Shown here piece by piece: positions 1 through 10,149 of a DNA stretch of 64,000 nucleotides. Every line of letters starts with the position of its first letter. The stretch's first letter is position 1. Position numbers and translations under genes: made by a program. This DNA comes from Hygrophila difformis (Eukaryota > Streptophyta > Magnoliopsida > Lamiales > Acanthaceae): positions 45,730,191 to 45,794,190 of the forward strand of contig JAOANR010000013.1 of assembly GCA_030278955.1 (NCBI GenBank), given 5' to 3'. Under the pieces are notes generated by a model. The model made no database searches and was not told the DNA's origin. It saw only the letters and a program-made list of their open reading frames with translations.

Positions 1-362
1 TTGAGGCCGATCGCAGGATGCTCGGCTACTCCTGACTATCTACTCTAGACTATATCATGCGATCTCTTTGGATGGACTTTTTATCGCTTATCACTTCTAG
101 CGCTTCCTTTCATTCCCGTACCTAGCATTATCACATATTGGTTATTTTGGTGGTACCACATTTTACGTATTATATGATGTAGCCCTCGATATCAAATCAT
201 TATTATCTAGTGGAAATTTCGTACTTAGTGTTTTTCCTTTCTTGCCCATTTCGGTGTTCTTTCGCACTTAGAGTTTTTGAGATAGAATTCTGATCATAGT
301 CTAACTCGACTGTTAACCTACATCTAACTGCGAATCTAACCTCTGCGTGCTTGGTCATCAGA

Positions 363-1019
363 ATGCCGCCAAGAGGGAGACCCCGAGCTAAGATCCCAGT
401 GAACGCTAACGCTCCAGTAGGTGCAAACCCACCAAACCCTGGAGACCAAGCTAATCCTGCCCCTAATGCGATGGACGAGCGACTGAGGACGGTCGAACAA
501 GTCCTCATCGCTTTGGGAAATGCTGAGGTTAATCGAGCACAAGCTGCAGTGCCGCCTCCAGCCGCAAGAATTAACTATTCGGCGATGGTGAACTCCTACC
601 AGCCGCCCCACTACGAAGGACAGGAGGATCCTGTGACTGCGAAATTGGAAGATTGGATCCGGACGTTCGACAAACTCCTGAGTGCCGTCCGCTGTCCCGA
701 GAACGAGAAGGTGAGGGTGGCGACATATTATCTGAATGGGGAAGCTGATGAGTGGTGGCAGAACCACCAAGCGGGGCTGGCCGAGGGTGAGCACGAGTAC
801 TTCTGGGCGGAATTTAAAGAAATGATGAGAGAGAGGTTCTACCCCCTCAGCACCAAAGCTGCTAAGTACGAAGAGTTCATCCATCTTTGTCAAGGCACTC
901 AGTCGGTTCAGGAGTATCACACAAAGTTCAAGGAGCTCGTTCGTTTTGCTCCTAGACTTGTGCCGACCGAAGCTGACAAAGCCCAAAAGTTTGAGATGGG
1001 GCTGAACCTGAGTATTTGA
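363..1019 (+). pseudogene. Ty3/gypsy gag fragment (left arm)
   Basis: This encodes the N-terminal part of a gypsy retrotransposon capsid (Retrotrans_gag family). A low-complexity start rich in Pro, Asn and Ala is followed by the capsid helices, with recognisable strings such as EFKEMMRERFYPL and YHTKFKELVRFAPRL. The first ATG is at 363. The frame is open from 351 but without an earlier ATG. The frame stops at TGA 1017-1019, where the right-arm copy reads CAA (Gln), so this copy carries a nonsense change. Homology ends at about 1053 at the palindrome centre, and no zinc knuckle, protease or RT follows. Related chromovirus-type gag proteins are much longer, so this is a truncated relic. Confidence 0.8.
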
Positions 1020-1764
1020 GAAATTTTGGTGGGAGGACAGCATGCAACGCTACTGCGTGGTCATATGCAGCTTGTAGCGTTGCATGCTGTCCTCCCACCA
1101 AAATTTCTTGAATACTCAGGTTCAGCCCCATCTCAAACTTTTGGGCTTTGTTAGCTTCGGTCGGCACAAGTCTAGGAGCAAAACGAACGAGCTCCTTGAA
1201 CTTTGTGTAATACTCCTGAACCGACTGAGTGCCTTGACGAAGATGGATGAACTCTTCGTACTTGGCAGCTTTGGTGCTGAGGGGGTAGAACCTCTCTCTT
1301 ATCATTTCTTTAAATTCCGCCCAGAAGTACTCGTGCTCACCCTCGGCCAGCCCCACTTGGTGGTTCTGCCACCACTCATCAGCTTCCCCATTCAGATAAT
1401 ATGTCGCCACCCTCACCTTCTCGTTCTCGGGACAGCGGACGACACTCAGGAGTTTGTCGAACGTCCGGATCCAATCTTCCAATTTCGCAGGATCCTCCTG
1501 TCCTTCGTAGTGGGGCGGCTGGTAGGAGTTCACCATCGCCAAATAGTTAATTCTTGCGGCTGGAGGCGGCACTGCAGCTTGTGCTCGATTAACCTCAGCA
1601 TTTCCCAAAAAGATGAGGACTTGTTCGACCATCCTCAGTCGCTCGTCCATCGCATTAGGGGCAGGATTAGCTTGGCCTCCAGGGTTTGGTGGGTTCGCAC
1701 CAACTAGAGCGTTAGCGTTCACTGTGATCTTAGCTCGGGGTCTCCCTCTTGGCGGCATTCTCAT
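952..1764 (-). pseudogene. Ty3/gypsy gag fragment (right arm)
   Basis: This is the same gag as at 363-1019, on the minus strand and downstream of PBS 2777-2789 and the small ORF 2087-2533, so it sits in the natural order of a gypsy element. The first ATG is near 1764. The capsid sequence is intact down to about 1075. There the reading frame runs through the centre of the inverted repeat into antisense of the left copy and stops at 952, so roughly the last 40 codons are not genuine gag. It lacks the two residues VT after EDP that the left copy has. Everything downstream of mid-gag in the ancestral element is missing. Confidence 0.8.
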
Positions 1765-2086
1765 GACCAAGCACGCAGAGGTTAGATTCGCAGTTAGATG
1801 TAGGTTAACAGTCGAGTTAGACTATGATCAAAATTCTATCTCAAAAACTCTAAGTGCGAAAGAACACCGAAATTGGCAAGAAAGGAAAAACACTAAGTAC
1901 GAAATTTCCACTAGATAATAATGATTTGATAACGAGGACTACATCATATAATACTAGGTTACCACTACGTAAAATGTGGTACCACCAAAATAACCAATAT
2001 GTGATAATGCTAGGTACGGGAATGAAAGGAAGCGCTAGAAGTGATAAGCGATAAAAAGTCCATCCAAAGAGATCGCATGATATAGT

Positions 2087-2533
2087 CTAGAGTAGATAGT
2101 CAGGGGAGTAGCCGAGCATCATGCGATCGGCCTCAATCTCCTCGTCAGTGTCAAGAGGCAGTGGAGGGTTCTCCACGACCTCCTCCGAATCCTCGTCCAC
2201 AATGTTGACAAACTCATCCGGGTCCTCTTCCTCCATCTCCGGCTCGGGATTGAGCTGATTTTGCAGCCCAACCACAACTTCTTCCAGTGCAAACATACGA
2301 CCCTGCAACATGTGCACATGATGACGGCAGTCCTCAAACTCAGTTGCCAATGCATCGTGGCGTGCAACAACCTGATTAGTCCTAATAGTCAACGCCTCAA
2401 TCCTTTCTTCCAATGCCACAATTCTATTCCTATCATTCGCAGCGTCCCTGCTAATGTGGCGAAGCTCGTGCGTAATGTCGGACATAGAACATAATAAGCG
2501 CATGATAGAGTCTTGCAATCTTGGATCGGCCAT
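2087..2533 (-). CDS. Small coiled-coil ORF preceding gypsy gag
   Basis: This is a 148-aa ORF between the PBS leader and gag. It starts MADPRLQDSIMRLL. A heptad-rich middle (about residues 15-90) suggests a coiled coil, and a very acidic tail (about residues 95-140, many Glu/Asp) ends at TAG 2087-2089. The frame is open and codon-like, and its 3' end is also present in the inverted left arm (1-50). There a 2-nt loss gives an early TGA. I do not recognise the protein. Its position suggests an extra 5' ORF of this retrotransposon family, separate from gag. An N-terminal gag domain disconnected by an old stop is the alternative. Confidence 0.5.
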   Translation of the reverse strand: MADPRLQDSIMRLLCSMSDITHELRHISRDAANDRNRIVALEERIEALTIRTNQVVARHDALATEFEDCRHHVHMLQGRMFALEEVVVGLQNQLNPEPEMEEEDPDEFVNIVDEDSEEVVENPPLPLDTDEEIEADRMMLGYSPDYLL

Positions 2534-2776
2534 CTAACATACAAATTTTGCATTAAGGGTTTTGGCACATAAAAATAATAATTTTGTTAATGCACATGCT
2601 TCCCCCAAAAATAGTGCTAATTTTTAAGATTTGTCGAATTTTCGAGATAAACTTTTCCATGGGTTTTAAAATAAAAATTCCTTGTCCATGGAAATAATAC
2701 TCAAAATGCTTAAAAATAATATTGAATAATTTTGGCCTCTATAGTGGGCCGAAAAATAATAGCTTTAAAATTTTCG

Positions 2777-2789
2777 GGCTCTGATACCA
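2777..2789 (-). other. Primer binding site (tRNA-Met) of gypsy element
   Basis: On the minus strand the sequence TGGTATCAGAGCC lies 3 nt inside the LTR edge at 2793. It is complementary to the 3' end of plant initiator tRNA-Met, the usual primer of plant LTR retrotransposons. It shows that the LTR at 2793-5288 acts as a 5' LTR for the minus-strand gag at 952-1764. Confidence 0.85.
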
Positions 2790-2792
2790 CTT

Positions 2793-5288
2793 TGTAACAC
2801 CCCGGATTTGATCTCCCAGGCCAGGGCATTACCGCCACACCTTTCTAAACAAGACACGAACCAAGTCGAGCTCATCTAGAAAAATGCTAAGGCTAAGTTG
2901 TATCAAGTTTTTAAATAATTCAAAAACCATTCAATTATGCCCGAATTAAAAATCAAATCAGAGTATCACATGCATAAAATAAGTAATGCGGAAGCAAAAA
3001 CAAGGGCCAAACAAACGGCCAAAAACCAAGTCCAAAGTTCAAGTCCAATGCGAAAATTTTAAAAAAATAACATAACTGCGACAAGTTCTTTATTGAGAAA
3101 TCCCATCCCGTCGTGCCATGACTTACTCTGCGAAAAATAGAAAAACAACAATTTATCAGTACAAACGGTACTGCGTAAGTTAATGTATAGCATAAAAAAT
3201 TTTAAAGTTTTAGAGGAGTAATTAGAAAATGGGAATTTAATTTTTAAAATAAGCGAGTAAATAATTTACGGGAATTTTTACACTTTACCCCACACATAAT
3301 TACCAATGTTCATTTTGATCGAGGACATCCAAATTACCCGCTTGGGCGCTTATGTCCACAAGCCGCCGGTATCAACGATCCTGGGCCTAAGCCTTTTAAG
3401 ATCAAATTACCCGCTTTGGCGCTTATGTCCACAAGCCGTCGGTATCAACAAATGTGAAAGCAGCGGACCCTATACAGACACACTCTAGAGCTCTAGATAA
3501 CCCATACGGATACATCTAGGAGTATAGACTCATACTAACACGTAACATAATTTACTTGGCGCCGTTTTGGCCACCAAAAAGAGGGGGCGGCCCAACGAGC
3601 TCACGCCAAGTGCACTTACCCTCCAAAGTTAGGCGTCTAACTCGATCAAGACTTACAAGGTTTCAAAATTCACGTTTTAACCATTACAAAACATTATTAT
3701 ATTTCCAGAGTTCATAATTTTCATAAATGAGTAGCAATTGACTCACAATTCATCAAAACTCACGAAGCCAAATTTACCGATAAGAACCTCACTGTGGCAG
3801 ATTTCGAAATCGCACTAGGAAATGTAGTAAAACATTTTTGAAATTTCTGAAAATTTTATAGGAGCTAGGAAACATCAAAATAAGCATTTTTCTTAGAAAT
3901 AGGCTTTATCAAATTCGGACTCTAAATGGCCTAAAAAAAATCATTTCAGAAACTCCTCTTTCAAAGGGTATAGGATTTAATGTTCACTCGACCACAGTTC
4001 CTTTAAAAATTCATAAAAATTCCAAAAGTGATATACAAATTCTGAAATTTTACAGGGATAATCTAGACATGTAAAGGAACAACTTTCATGAAGAAACTAA
4101 CCGTTAAAAACGATCATAGATAGGAGTAATACGGACAACAAAACTGACTACACCATAGCACTAATTCTGTCATCAGAAATTCAGAAAATACCAGATGATT
4201 TTTCGATGCCTAAATCATGTTAAAAAATTATGAAAATTTACAGAGATCATATTCAAGATGTCAGAAACATTTTTCATTTAGAAACGTTTTTCCAAAAACG
4301 AACGGATCTAAGTGAAAAACGCTGAACAAAAGAAACTACACGGACGAAACCCTAGAACACAGATTTGGCAAGGGATGGAAATCGAGTTGTAACTCAATGG
4401 ATACTCCACCAAAACCTCTAAAATTTGAAAGGCACAACACTAACTTACTTGGTAAGAGATTGGGATCGAAAACTCCTGTGATTGCCTCAAAATCGAGCAA
4501 GACAGCCCCCACGATCACTTCTTCAACCGAGTGACCCTATTTGAGAGACGTAGAAGAAGTTTCCTAATGAGAGGGGGAAGAATCCGAGTTTAAGGACTAG
4601 GAATTGAACTAGAAGCCTTACCAACACTTGAGGAATGACTTGGGATTCCTTGGATTCGCCAAAAGCTTCAAGAACAGGATGAACTTCTCACACAACTCAC
4701 TCCTCTCCAAATGGTGTGCAGATTTTCGGTCTAGAGAATTAAGGGTAGGTTTGGGGCTGGTTTGAGATAAGAATGGGGGAGTTAAGCTTCCCAAGGGCTG
4801 CACTAATGCTCCTAGGAAACCTAAGTGGAGTAAACACCAGTCAAGGGTCGAGTTAAGGCCTCCAACTCCCTCATTCAACCCACCTAACACCACATGTCCA
4901 ATGAATCCATTTTCCTGTGCATGTATCCTCCATTTTCCAACTTGTAGGGGAGTTACTACACTCAAACCTTATCCCAAAGGGTCTAGAAACATCCCTAAAT
5001 GACTGAGAAGAGAAATTGGATCGATTGGGAAAGAGTAATCTCGAAAATTAGAGAAAAATCGCGTATGGCGTTTTGAAACGCCACCAGCAGCCGCCGGCGC
5101 GCAGGTGGCGCGCCGCGCGGCCACCTGATGCGCGTTTTTTTTTTTTTTTTATCGTCCGAAAATTATCGAGTTGCTATCGTCTGAAAATATTTAATTCCGC
5201 TCTCTCGGAATTATTTCGCTTGCGATAATTAAATCCGATTCTCTAATATTTGGATTTAATATTCGATGTCGATTTCTCGGGTATTACA
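2793..5288 (-). mobile_element. Ty3/gypsy LTR (about 2.5 kb)
   Basis: On the plus strand the LTR starts TGTAACACCC at 2793 and ends GGGTATTACA at 5288, giving the inverted ends TGTAAYACCC...GGGTRTTACA. A PBS lies directly left and a polypurine tract directly right, so both boundaries are fixed by signals. It contains a GC-rich patch (about 5080-5140) and a poly(T) run near 5137-5150. A partial internal duplication lies near 3330-3450. The 60-115 aa frames inside it (4336-4518, 4618-4965) are not supported as genes. The length suits large plant gypsy lineages such as Tekay/Del-type chromoviruses, but the lineage is inferred only. Confidence 0.8.
3329..3450. repeat. Short direct repeat inside the gypsy LTR
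   Basis: Two units of about 47 bp begin near 3331 and 3404 (offset 73 bp). Both read AAATTACCCGCTT, then GCTTATGTCCACAAGCCG and CGGTATCAAC, with small differences. This is a local tandem duplication within the LTR. Confidence 0.75.
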
Positions 5289-5440
5289 GTCTACCCTCCT
5301 TAGAAATCAACTTCTTCCTCGAAGTTGTCTTCCTCGAAGTTGGGTCGCACTTCGGAAAATAATTGGCACGTAGAAATTATTGAGGCTTGAAATTTAAATT
5401 CTTACCTCAGTATGCGACGACTTTGTCGGGCGTCACACGT
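5289..5440 (-). mobile_element. Gypsy polypurine tract and 3' internal end
   Basis: Read on the minus strand, CTAAGGAGGGTAGAC (5289-5303) runs directly into the LTR start TGTAATACCC. This is the layout of a PPT before a 3' LTR. Upstream (to about 5440) is an untranslated or C-terminal stretch with a repeated TTCGAGGAAG motif, as at the end of gypsy pol. So the same LTR has internal 3' sequence on one side and PBS plus gag on the other. Confidence 0.7.
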
Positions 5441-5576
5441 TGGATCCTGATTCTTCTGCATAACCCAGTTGAAGAACTTCATTGGGTTTTACATTAACTA
5501 GATCCATAATCCCAAGTTGGGAAAATGATTCTGCTAATTCTTGTAGATCTGATAGATGTGCCCTGGAAACACTCAT
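5433..5576 (-). pseudogene. Pararetrovirus-like second ORF, truncated
   Basis: This frame starts at ATG 5574-5576, overlapping the stop of the upstream ORF as ATGA (minus strand). It runs 47 codons to TGA 5433-5435. It opens MSVSRAHLSDLQELAE. The last residues lie at the junction with gypsy sequence (about 5440), so the frame is cut there. An ATGA-coupled pair of small ORFs just after a tRNA-Met PBS is the organisation of badnavirus/tungrovirus 5' regions. That assignment is from layout, not from recognised sequence. Confidence 0.45.
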
Positions 5577-5956
5577 TCGACTGATTTCAGGAGATCGATC
5601 ATAAGCTCTTCTTGTGATTTCTGTTTTGGAACCATAGTTGTTTTACCTTTTTGGTATAAAGCTTGTACGGGTCCGAATGCATCTCTAATATTGGCTTGGT
5701 TATTCTTGGAAGATCCAAGAATATCATTTTGCCTTTTCTTGATATCCGAAATATCAAATTTCAGATTTAAAATCTCTTTCTTTAGATTTTGAAATAATTT
5801 CAAGATCTCCTCTGTTGATTGATTCAAGTTTTCTATTTTTCCAGGTAAAATTAATACCCGGTTACCATAATCTTGAATCATTTTTTGGATTTCCCTTAAG
5901 TCCTGTGAGAACTTAGAGCTATCCGGATCAATTTCTTTCCAGTCTGTTCCTCTCAT
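5573..5956 (-). CDS. Pararetrovirus-like first ORF (coiled coil)
   Basis: This is a 127-aa ORF on the minus strand, ~210 nt downstream of a tRNA-Met PBS (6171-6183). It starts MRGTDWKEIDPDSS and is mostly helical, with heptads (about residues 20-85, EILKLFQNLKKEIL). The tail is basic and polar, ending LLKSVE. The frame is open for about 25 codons before the ATG, so a non-AUG start, as known for some tungro- and badnavirus first ORFs, is possible. It overlaps the next ORF by 4 nt. I cannot name the protein. The setting suggests a small virion-associated or accessory protein of an endogenous pararetrovirus. It does not resemble the small ORFs of the 33.9-44.3 kb provirus. Confidence 0.45.
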   Translation of the reverse strand: MRGTDWKEIDPDSSKFSQDLREIQKMIQDYGNRVLILPGKIENLNQSTEEILKLFQNLKKEILNLKFDISDIKKRQNDILGSSKNNQANIRDAFGPVQALYQKGKTTMVPKQKSQEELMIDLLKSVE

Positions 5957-6170
5957 TTTTAGGAAAGAAACTAATTTTGATAATATCTTGTCCCATGGAC
6001 AGGTTCAAGAAGAAATTCCTTTGGAATTTTCTATTTTTTATTTCCAAAATTTGGAAATAACTCGTTGGTTTCAAATTCATTGAATCCATTAAATAATTAA
6101 ATCTTCTCCATTAAGAAATAAAATATTACTGTATAAATAATATTATTAATATGTTCTTCAATAAAACCTA

Positions 6171-6183
6171 GGCTCTGATACCA
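6171..6183 (-). other. tRNA-Met primer binding site of pararetrovirus-like fragment
   Basis: The minus strand reads TGGTATCAGAGCC here. Downstream on the same strand come two ATGA-linked small ORFs (5956 to 5433). No LTR terminus (TG...CA) is seen directly upstream (it reads GCATGAAAAT), so a pararetrovirus is favoured over an LTR element. Confidence 0.6.
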
Positions 6184-6985
6184 ATTTTCATGCGGATCCG
6201 AAGTCATATGGACAATAAAATTATTTAAGTTTTGCCTAGGGCCTTAATGAAAGTTTTTGAAAGTTTGAGGTTAAATATAAAAGTGTGGATGTCCACTAGC
6301 CCAATTTAATAATACAAAAGGACTATTTTGGCTATTATATGCATATGTAGAGAACTATTTTGGTATTTTAAATCATAAATGACTATTTTGGTTTTTTAGC
6401 AAAGATAAAGGACCATTTAAGCCTTTATTCCACTTGTTAACATAAAAAATACTTCTAACTAGGTTGAATATAAACTAGACCCATCGATTGAATATAAACT
6501 AAACCAATAAATAATTGAGTAGTCAAGGGCACTAAGCAGACTAACAAAATCTACACCTAATTCACAAGGGCTCGAGAAGCTGTGAGAGCGAAGACGCAGC
6601 GACGCGATGACGCTGGTGGATGGCGACGCGACCAAACAGAAAATAAATGTGGACCGTGAGAGGGAAGTGGGATATGAGAGCGAGCAGGGAACGGGGAAAT
6701 AGAATCTGAAAAGGGGAGCGTTGAGAGGGAGAAGGGAAGAATAAAATATATAAGAAAAAAATAAATTTATATAATATATACAAAATAATTTTTTTTTGAA
6801 ACCGATGGGTGTCAGCTGACGCTCCTCTACCTACCTATAATTGCCGCTGCCGCATACAGCCCTGTCCGGTTGCTGCAACGAGGGCTCGTACATCAGAGAA
6901 CGCACCGAAGCTTGTGATCGAATGAAATGCTTAGCATGATTCCGTGGCTAGAGGAAGCCGAATTCCTCTTAGTGACTAATTTATA
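6184..6985. other. AT-rich stretch without a gene
   Basis: On the minus strand this is upstream of the PBS, so part of it may be the leader or promoter region of the pararetrovirus-like fragment. Phrases such as GACTATTTTGG recur near 6321-6392. The 73-aa minus frame at 6562-6783 is low-complexity and not supported. The final part (6941-6985) begins the duplicated block shared with 16.67 kb. Confidence 0.4.
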
Positions 6986-7595
6986 CTTCCTCCGTTCTCA
7001 AATATTTGTTACGGACCAACTGAGCACGCAGTCCAATGCACATTTTGAATCATTAATAACTCAAGTTCGGTATATCTAAAAATTCTAAAAGTTCGATATT
7101 TAAAAACTACACGATGAGACAAATTAACAAGATCCCTCTTGATTATATTTTAACTTGTATAACTATGATAAAACTTTAAATCAAGGTGTATGGAAGAATA
7201 GTGTCCCAAAACCAAATGGGGCAAACATTTGAGAACGGAGGAAGTAAATGCCAACAAGTGGATTACTACTACCAAAGTCAGGAGGAGTGGACTGGACTGA
7301 GGAGTTCTCCTTCTCCCCCTCCTTTCCTTGTTTGTGGACTGTGCAGGTCTTTTTCCTCTCCCTTAAGCCAGCTATGCTTCTTGTTTATGGAGCCTTTTTC
7401 CCAGTCCTGGTGAGTCTTTAATCCATTTCCAAAGTTTTAAGATCTGTTGTGACTTTTCAGTGGGGATATTTGGAGTTTTATGAGATCTTCTGGTACTAGA
7501 CATTTTAACTCAACTGGATGTTCTAGCAATGAATACACATTGACCATTTTAATAAAGAGCATGTACTTGTTTAATGGCAGCCCAACTACTGTGGC
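6941..7595. repeat. Duplicated block, copy A (interrupted by a MITE)
   Basis: This matches 16670-17320 in patches. The shared parts are the AGAGGAAGCCGAATTCCTCT segment, the ACTAATTTATA/AATGCCAACAAGTGG junction, and a long stretch from AATCCATTTCC (about 7420) through GAATACACAT to the TGTACTTG region. Copy A holds the Stowaway MITE 6986-7244, which copy B lacks. Copy B holds about 226 bp (16703-16928) that copy A lacks. Confidence 0.8.
6986..7244. mobile_element. Stowaway (Tc1/mariner-type) MITE
   Basis: This 259-bp element has terminal inverted repeats CTTCCTCCGTTCTCAAATAT / CATTTGAGAACGGAGGAAG, flanked by TA on both sides (6984-6985 and 7245-7246). The homologous copy at 16.94 kb shows the uninterrupted site with a single TA, which confirms both ends. 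It has no coding capacity. Confidence 0.92.
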
Positions 7596-8288
7596 CATTC
7601 AGGCTTTGGCAGTAAATTCTTTGCCCGCACTTTAAGAAACCCTACTTTTTTTACCAAAAAAACGAAAGCCTTATAATTCGGGCCGAACCAAGCTTTATCC
7701 AGATTTATCCTAATTGAGATTAATTAGGAGCACTTGACTCGGCCATATTAAGCTTGCCTCGGACCAAGTCGAATGGAAAGAGACCGAACCAAGCAGCACC
7801 GGATGACTTGGTTTAGTTAGAAGCTTGGTTCGGCCTTAAATTAAGTCCGAGTCATGCCTTTATTGGCCGACAGTTTATCATTGCATGCAGGAGAATAAAT
7901 TCCCCCGCCTGACATTCACCACCCCGCCATTTCAAAGAAAAGACATTTTCCACATGTAGATTTAAAATCTATTTTAAACTCACGCCCACTTAGCACTTCC
8001 ATTCGGTGTTCACTAACAAGGTTTATGGTCCGACGTGAAGGATCCGTTGTTGGTTTTTATTGAAGATTTCATTTCTTGTAAGTTAAATATCTTGTATTAT
8101 TATTTCTTGTACGTTATATGGCTTGTAAGTTATTAGTCTTTGTAAATTTTCAAATCTGGCGTGAAGCGTTCACTAAAGTTTGGTTTGTATTGAAGATTCC
8201 AACGAAGTTATATTTATTGTAAGTTATGACTTTTTTTTTTGTCTAATTTGTGTGTGTGTTTAGATGTTTAGGTATGTTTTTAAGTATA
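7250..8288. other. Non-coding stretch with inverted CCGAACCAAG motifs
   Basis: No gene is supported. Short motifs CCGAACCAAGC and GCTTGGTTCGG recur in both orientations (about 7682, 7783, 7832) and again at 8640-8880. The 75-aa frame at 7186-7413 crosses the MITE boundary and is not credible. Confidence 0.4.
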
Positions 8289-8460
8289 CACTATAAGAAT
8301 TTTCTTGTTTAGCGACCGAAAATTTTTGGTAAAATTCGGTTGCTAAATGGGTTAGCGACCGAATTCGCGACCGAAATTCGTTAACAACCACAATTTTAGC
8401 GACCGAAATTCGTTAGCTACTACAGTTTTAGCGATCGAATTTGAAAATTTTCTAGTTGTG
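8289..8460. mobile_element. Short CACTA-type MITE
   Basis: This 172-bp element starts CACTATAAGAATTTTC and ends GAAAATTTTCTAGTTGTG, imperfect inverted ends of the CACTA (En/Spm) type. A 3-bp ATA target duplication flanks it (8286-8288 and 8461-8463). Inside are several AGCGACCGAA repeats, as in subterminal regions of plant CACTA elements. It is non-autonomous. Confidence 0.8.
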
Positions 8461-8998
8461 ATATATGTGGTTTTGTTCGTGTACCGTACCTCTTAATGAG
8501 ATAGTGTTTTTATTTTGTTTTTAGTGATATGGAGATATGGTGGTTTAAGGTTGTTTATAAACTACTAAAACAATAAAATTAGGGTTTTTATGGGTTTTAT
8601 AGGATAAATTTAGTGATTATGGGTTTTATAGGTTAATAAAATATCCGAACCAAGTGTTTCCCGCTTGGTTATGTTGAAATGCAATGTTTTAAAGGCCAAA
8701 TCAAGCACTGGCGCTCGAGCTGTTTTTGGCCGAACCAAGCGTGCATAATGTTTGAACCAAGCTTTGAAGAGGAACGGAAGCCTTTTCGGACGCAAAACAC
8801 TTGGCTCGGTGATTTTATTGACCGAACCAAGTGTTATTGCTTGGTTCGGCAATTTAGGCCTCTCATTCTATAATACTTGGCTTGATGTTATTGAATTTAC
8901 TGAATTGTTTAAATTTAGAATAATTTGTTTAATTTTTTAGCACCTCGGTTTAATTTCCAAGTGTGCATATAAGGTTAATATGTTAAACTGTATAGTAT
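8461..8998. other. Non-coding stretch rich in CGAACCAAG / CTTGGTTCG
   Basis: At least six direct or inverted copies of CGAACCAAG-like motifs lie at 8640-8880. The three small frames here (8610-8940) are translations of this repeat on both strands and are not genes. Confidence 0.4.
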
Positions 8999-9312
8999 GG
9001 CTGCGTTTGGGAAAAAACGCTAGCGATTAGCGTTTAGCTTTTAAAATACATACTAAAAATAGCATAAAATCCTATATATAGTAAACACTAATTACAGTAA
9101 CTGCCAAATTTTAATCTCTAATCACTAAACTCTGAACGTTCCTCTCCCCCAGCTTTTAGCTTTCCAAACTCCAGACTCTAAACTCTAATTTAAAATTGCA
9201 TTACCAAACACCATTATTCAAATTGAAAATTATTTTTCACCATTAATTTCAAACTCCAGACTCTGAACTCCAAACTCCAGACGCTAAACTCTAATTATTT
9301 CCCAAACATGCC
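8999..9312. mobile_element. Probable MITE (GGC...TTTGGGAAA ends)
   Basis: The left end GGCTGCGTTTGGGAAA and right end TTTCCCAAACATGCC are imperfect inverted repeats. Inside, CTCCAGACTCTAAACTCTAA-like phrases repeat three times. No clear target duplication was found, so the superfamily (hAT or PIF/Harbinger) is open. Confidence 0.5.
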
Positions 9313-9650
9313 CTATGTGGGGGATTGTATATTAAATTTTTTACATTGGTTTAGCGCAGGTGAATTATTCGCACGCAACAATGTCGTGGTGGTTGGATCT
9401 GAATAGGTTGTTCGGATGGGACGTGAACATTGGAAATGATAATGAGAAAATATTAATTGTAAGTGTTTTATACTGTTATGTCCCTATAAAACTTGTTTTA
9501 TAATCGTAAGTGTTTATTTTTATAAATACTTCTATTAGTTAAATATGCTTGATTTATTGTTTAATTTGTTATGCATGTTGTTGAGTTGTTAAATTGGGTG
9601 TGCTAATTACATAGGTGTAGTATTATAATGACTAAAACAAAATATTGTAT

Positions 9651-9656
9651 TATTAA

Positions 9657-9691
<35 letters not shown>

Positions 9692-9710
9692 GTTTGAACT
9701 TGATTTATTG

Positions 9711-9767
<57 letters not shown>

Positions 9768-9776
9768 ATAATAATT
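9651..9776. repeat. Facing trinucleotide microsatellites (AAT)n / (ATT)n
   Basis: A run of AAT units (about 9655-9692) is followed 20 bp later by a longer run of ATT units (about 9710-9765). The two are inverted copies and could fold into a hairpin. The right part of an old Stowaway MITE follows (to about 9998, ending AGACGGAGGTA). Confidence 0.9.
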
Positions 9777-10149
9777 TTAATTAGACGAATCTTTAATATT
9801 AAAACAAAATATTATTATTATTATTAGTAACATTAATTATAAAAAGTTGGTATTCTAAAACTATAAAATTAGACGAATCTAACAAGATCTCACTTGATTA
9901 TGTTTTTTTCCTACATAATTATAATAAAAATTTGAATCAATGTTCAATAGCTAATAGTGCCAAAATGTGATCCTTAACAAAAACAATGAGACGGAGGTAT
10001 TAGTCACATTTTATTCCAAAATTTCATTTTAAGTTTGAACTTTTAATGTTCAGTTTATTTATTCATTTATTTATTTGAACTTTCTATTATTATTTTTTTT
10101 AAATTTCAATTTTAAGGTTGAAAAATCTTAAATTTTTTTCTGGAAAAAT

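Larger units (their letters stand above)
1..2136. repeat. Large inverted repeat of a gypsy gag region
   Basis: Positions 1-1053 and 1075-2136 are reverse complements, separated by a 21-nt loop. The inner ends match exactly around CAGCATGCAACGCTAC / GTAGCGTTGCATGCTG. The arms differ by scattered substitutions and small indels, for example about 12-16 nt extra near 1960-1980 in the right arm and a 3-bp deletion near 1490. They are therefore two diverged copies, not one sequence read twice. The left arm may continue beyond the window start. Each arm holds the end of a small ORF and the start of gag of the same Ty3/gypsy family. Confidence 0.9.

Noticed and set aside
1084..1707. Plus-strand 207-aa frame and its mirror at 336-1043
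   Set aside because: Both are antisense readings of the gypsy gag arms of the inverted repeat.
6562..6783. 73-aa minus-strand frame
   Set aside because: Low-complexity Phe/Ser/Leu-rich translation of AT- and GA-rich DNA.
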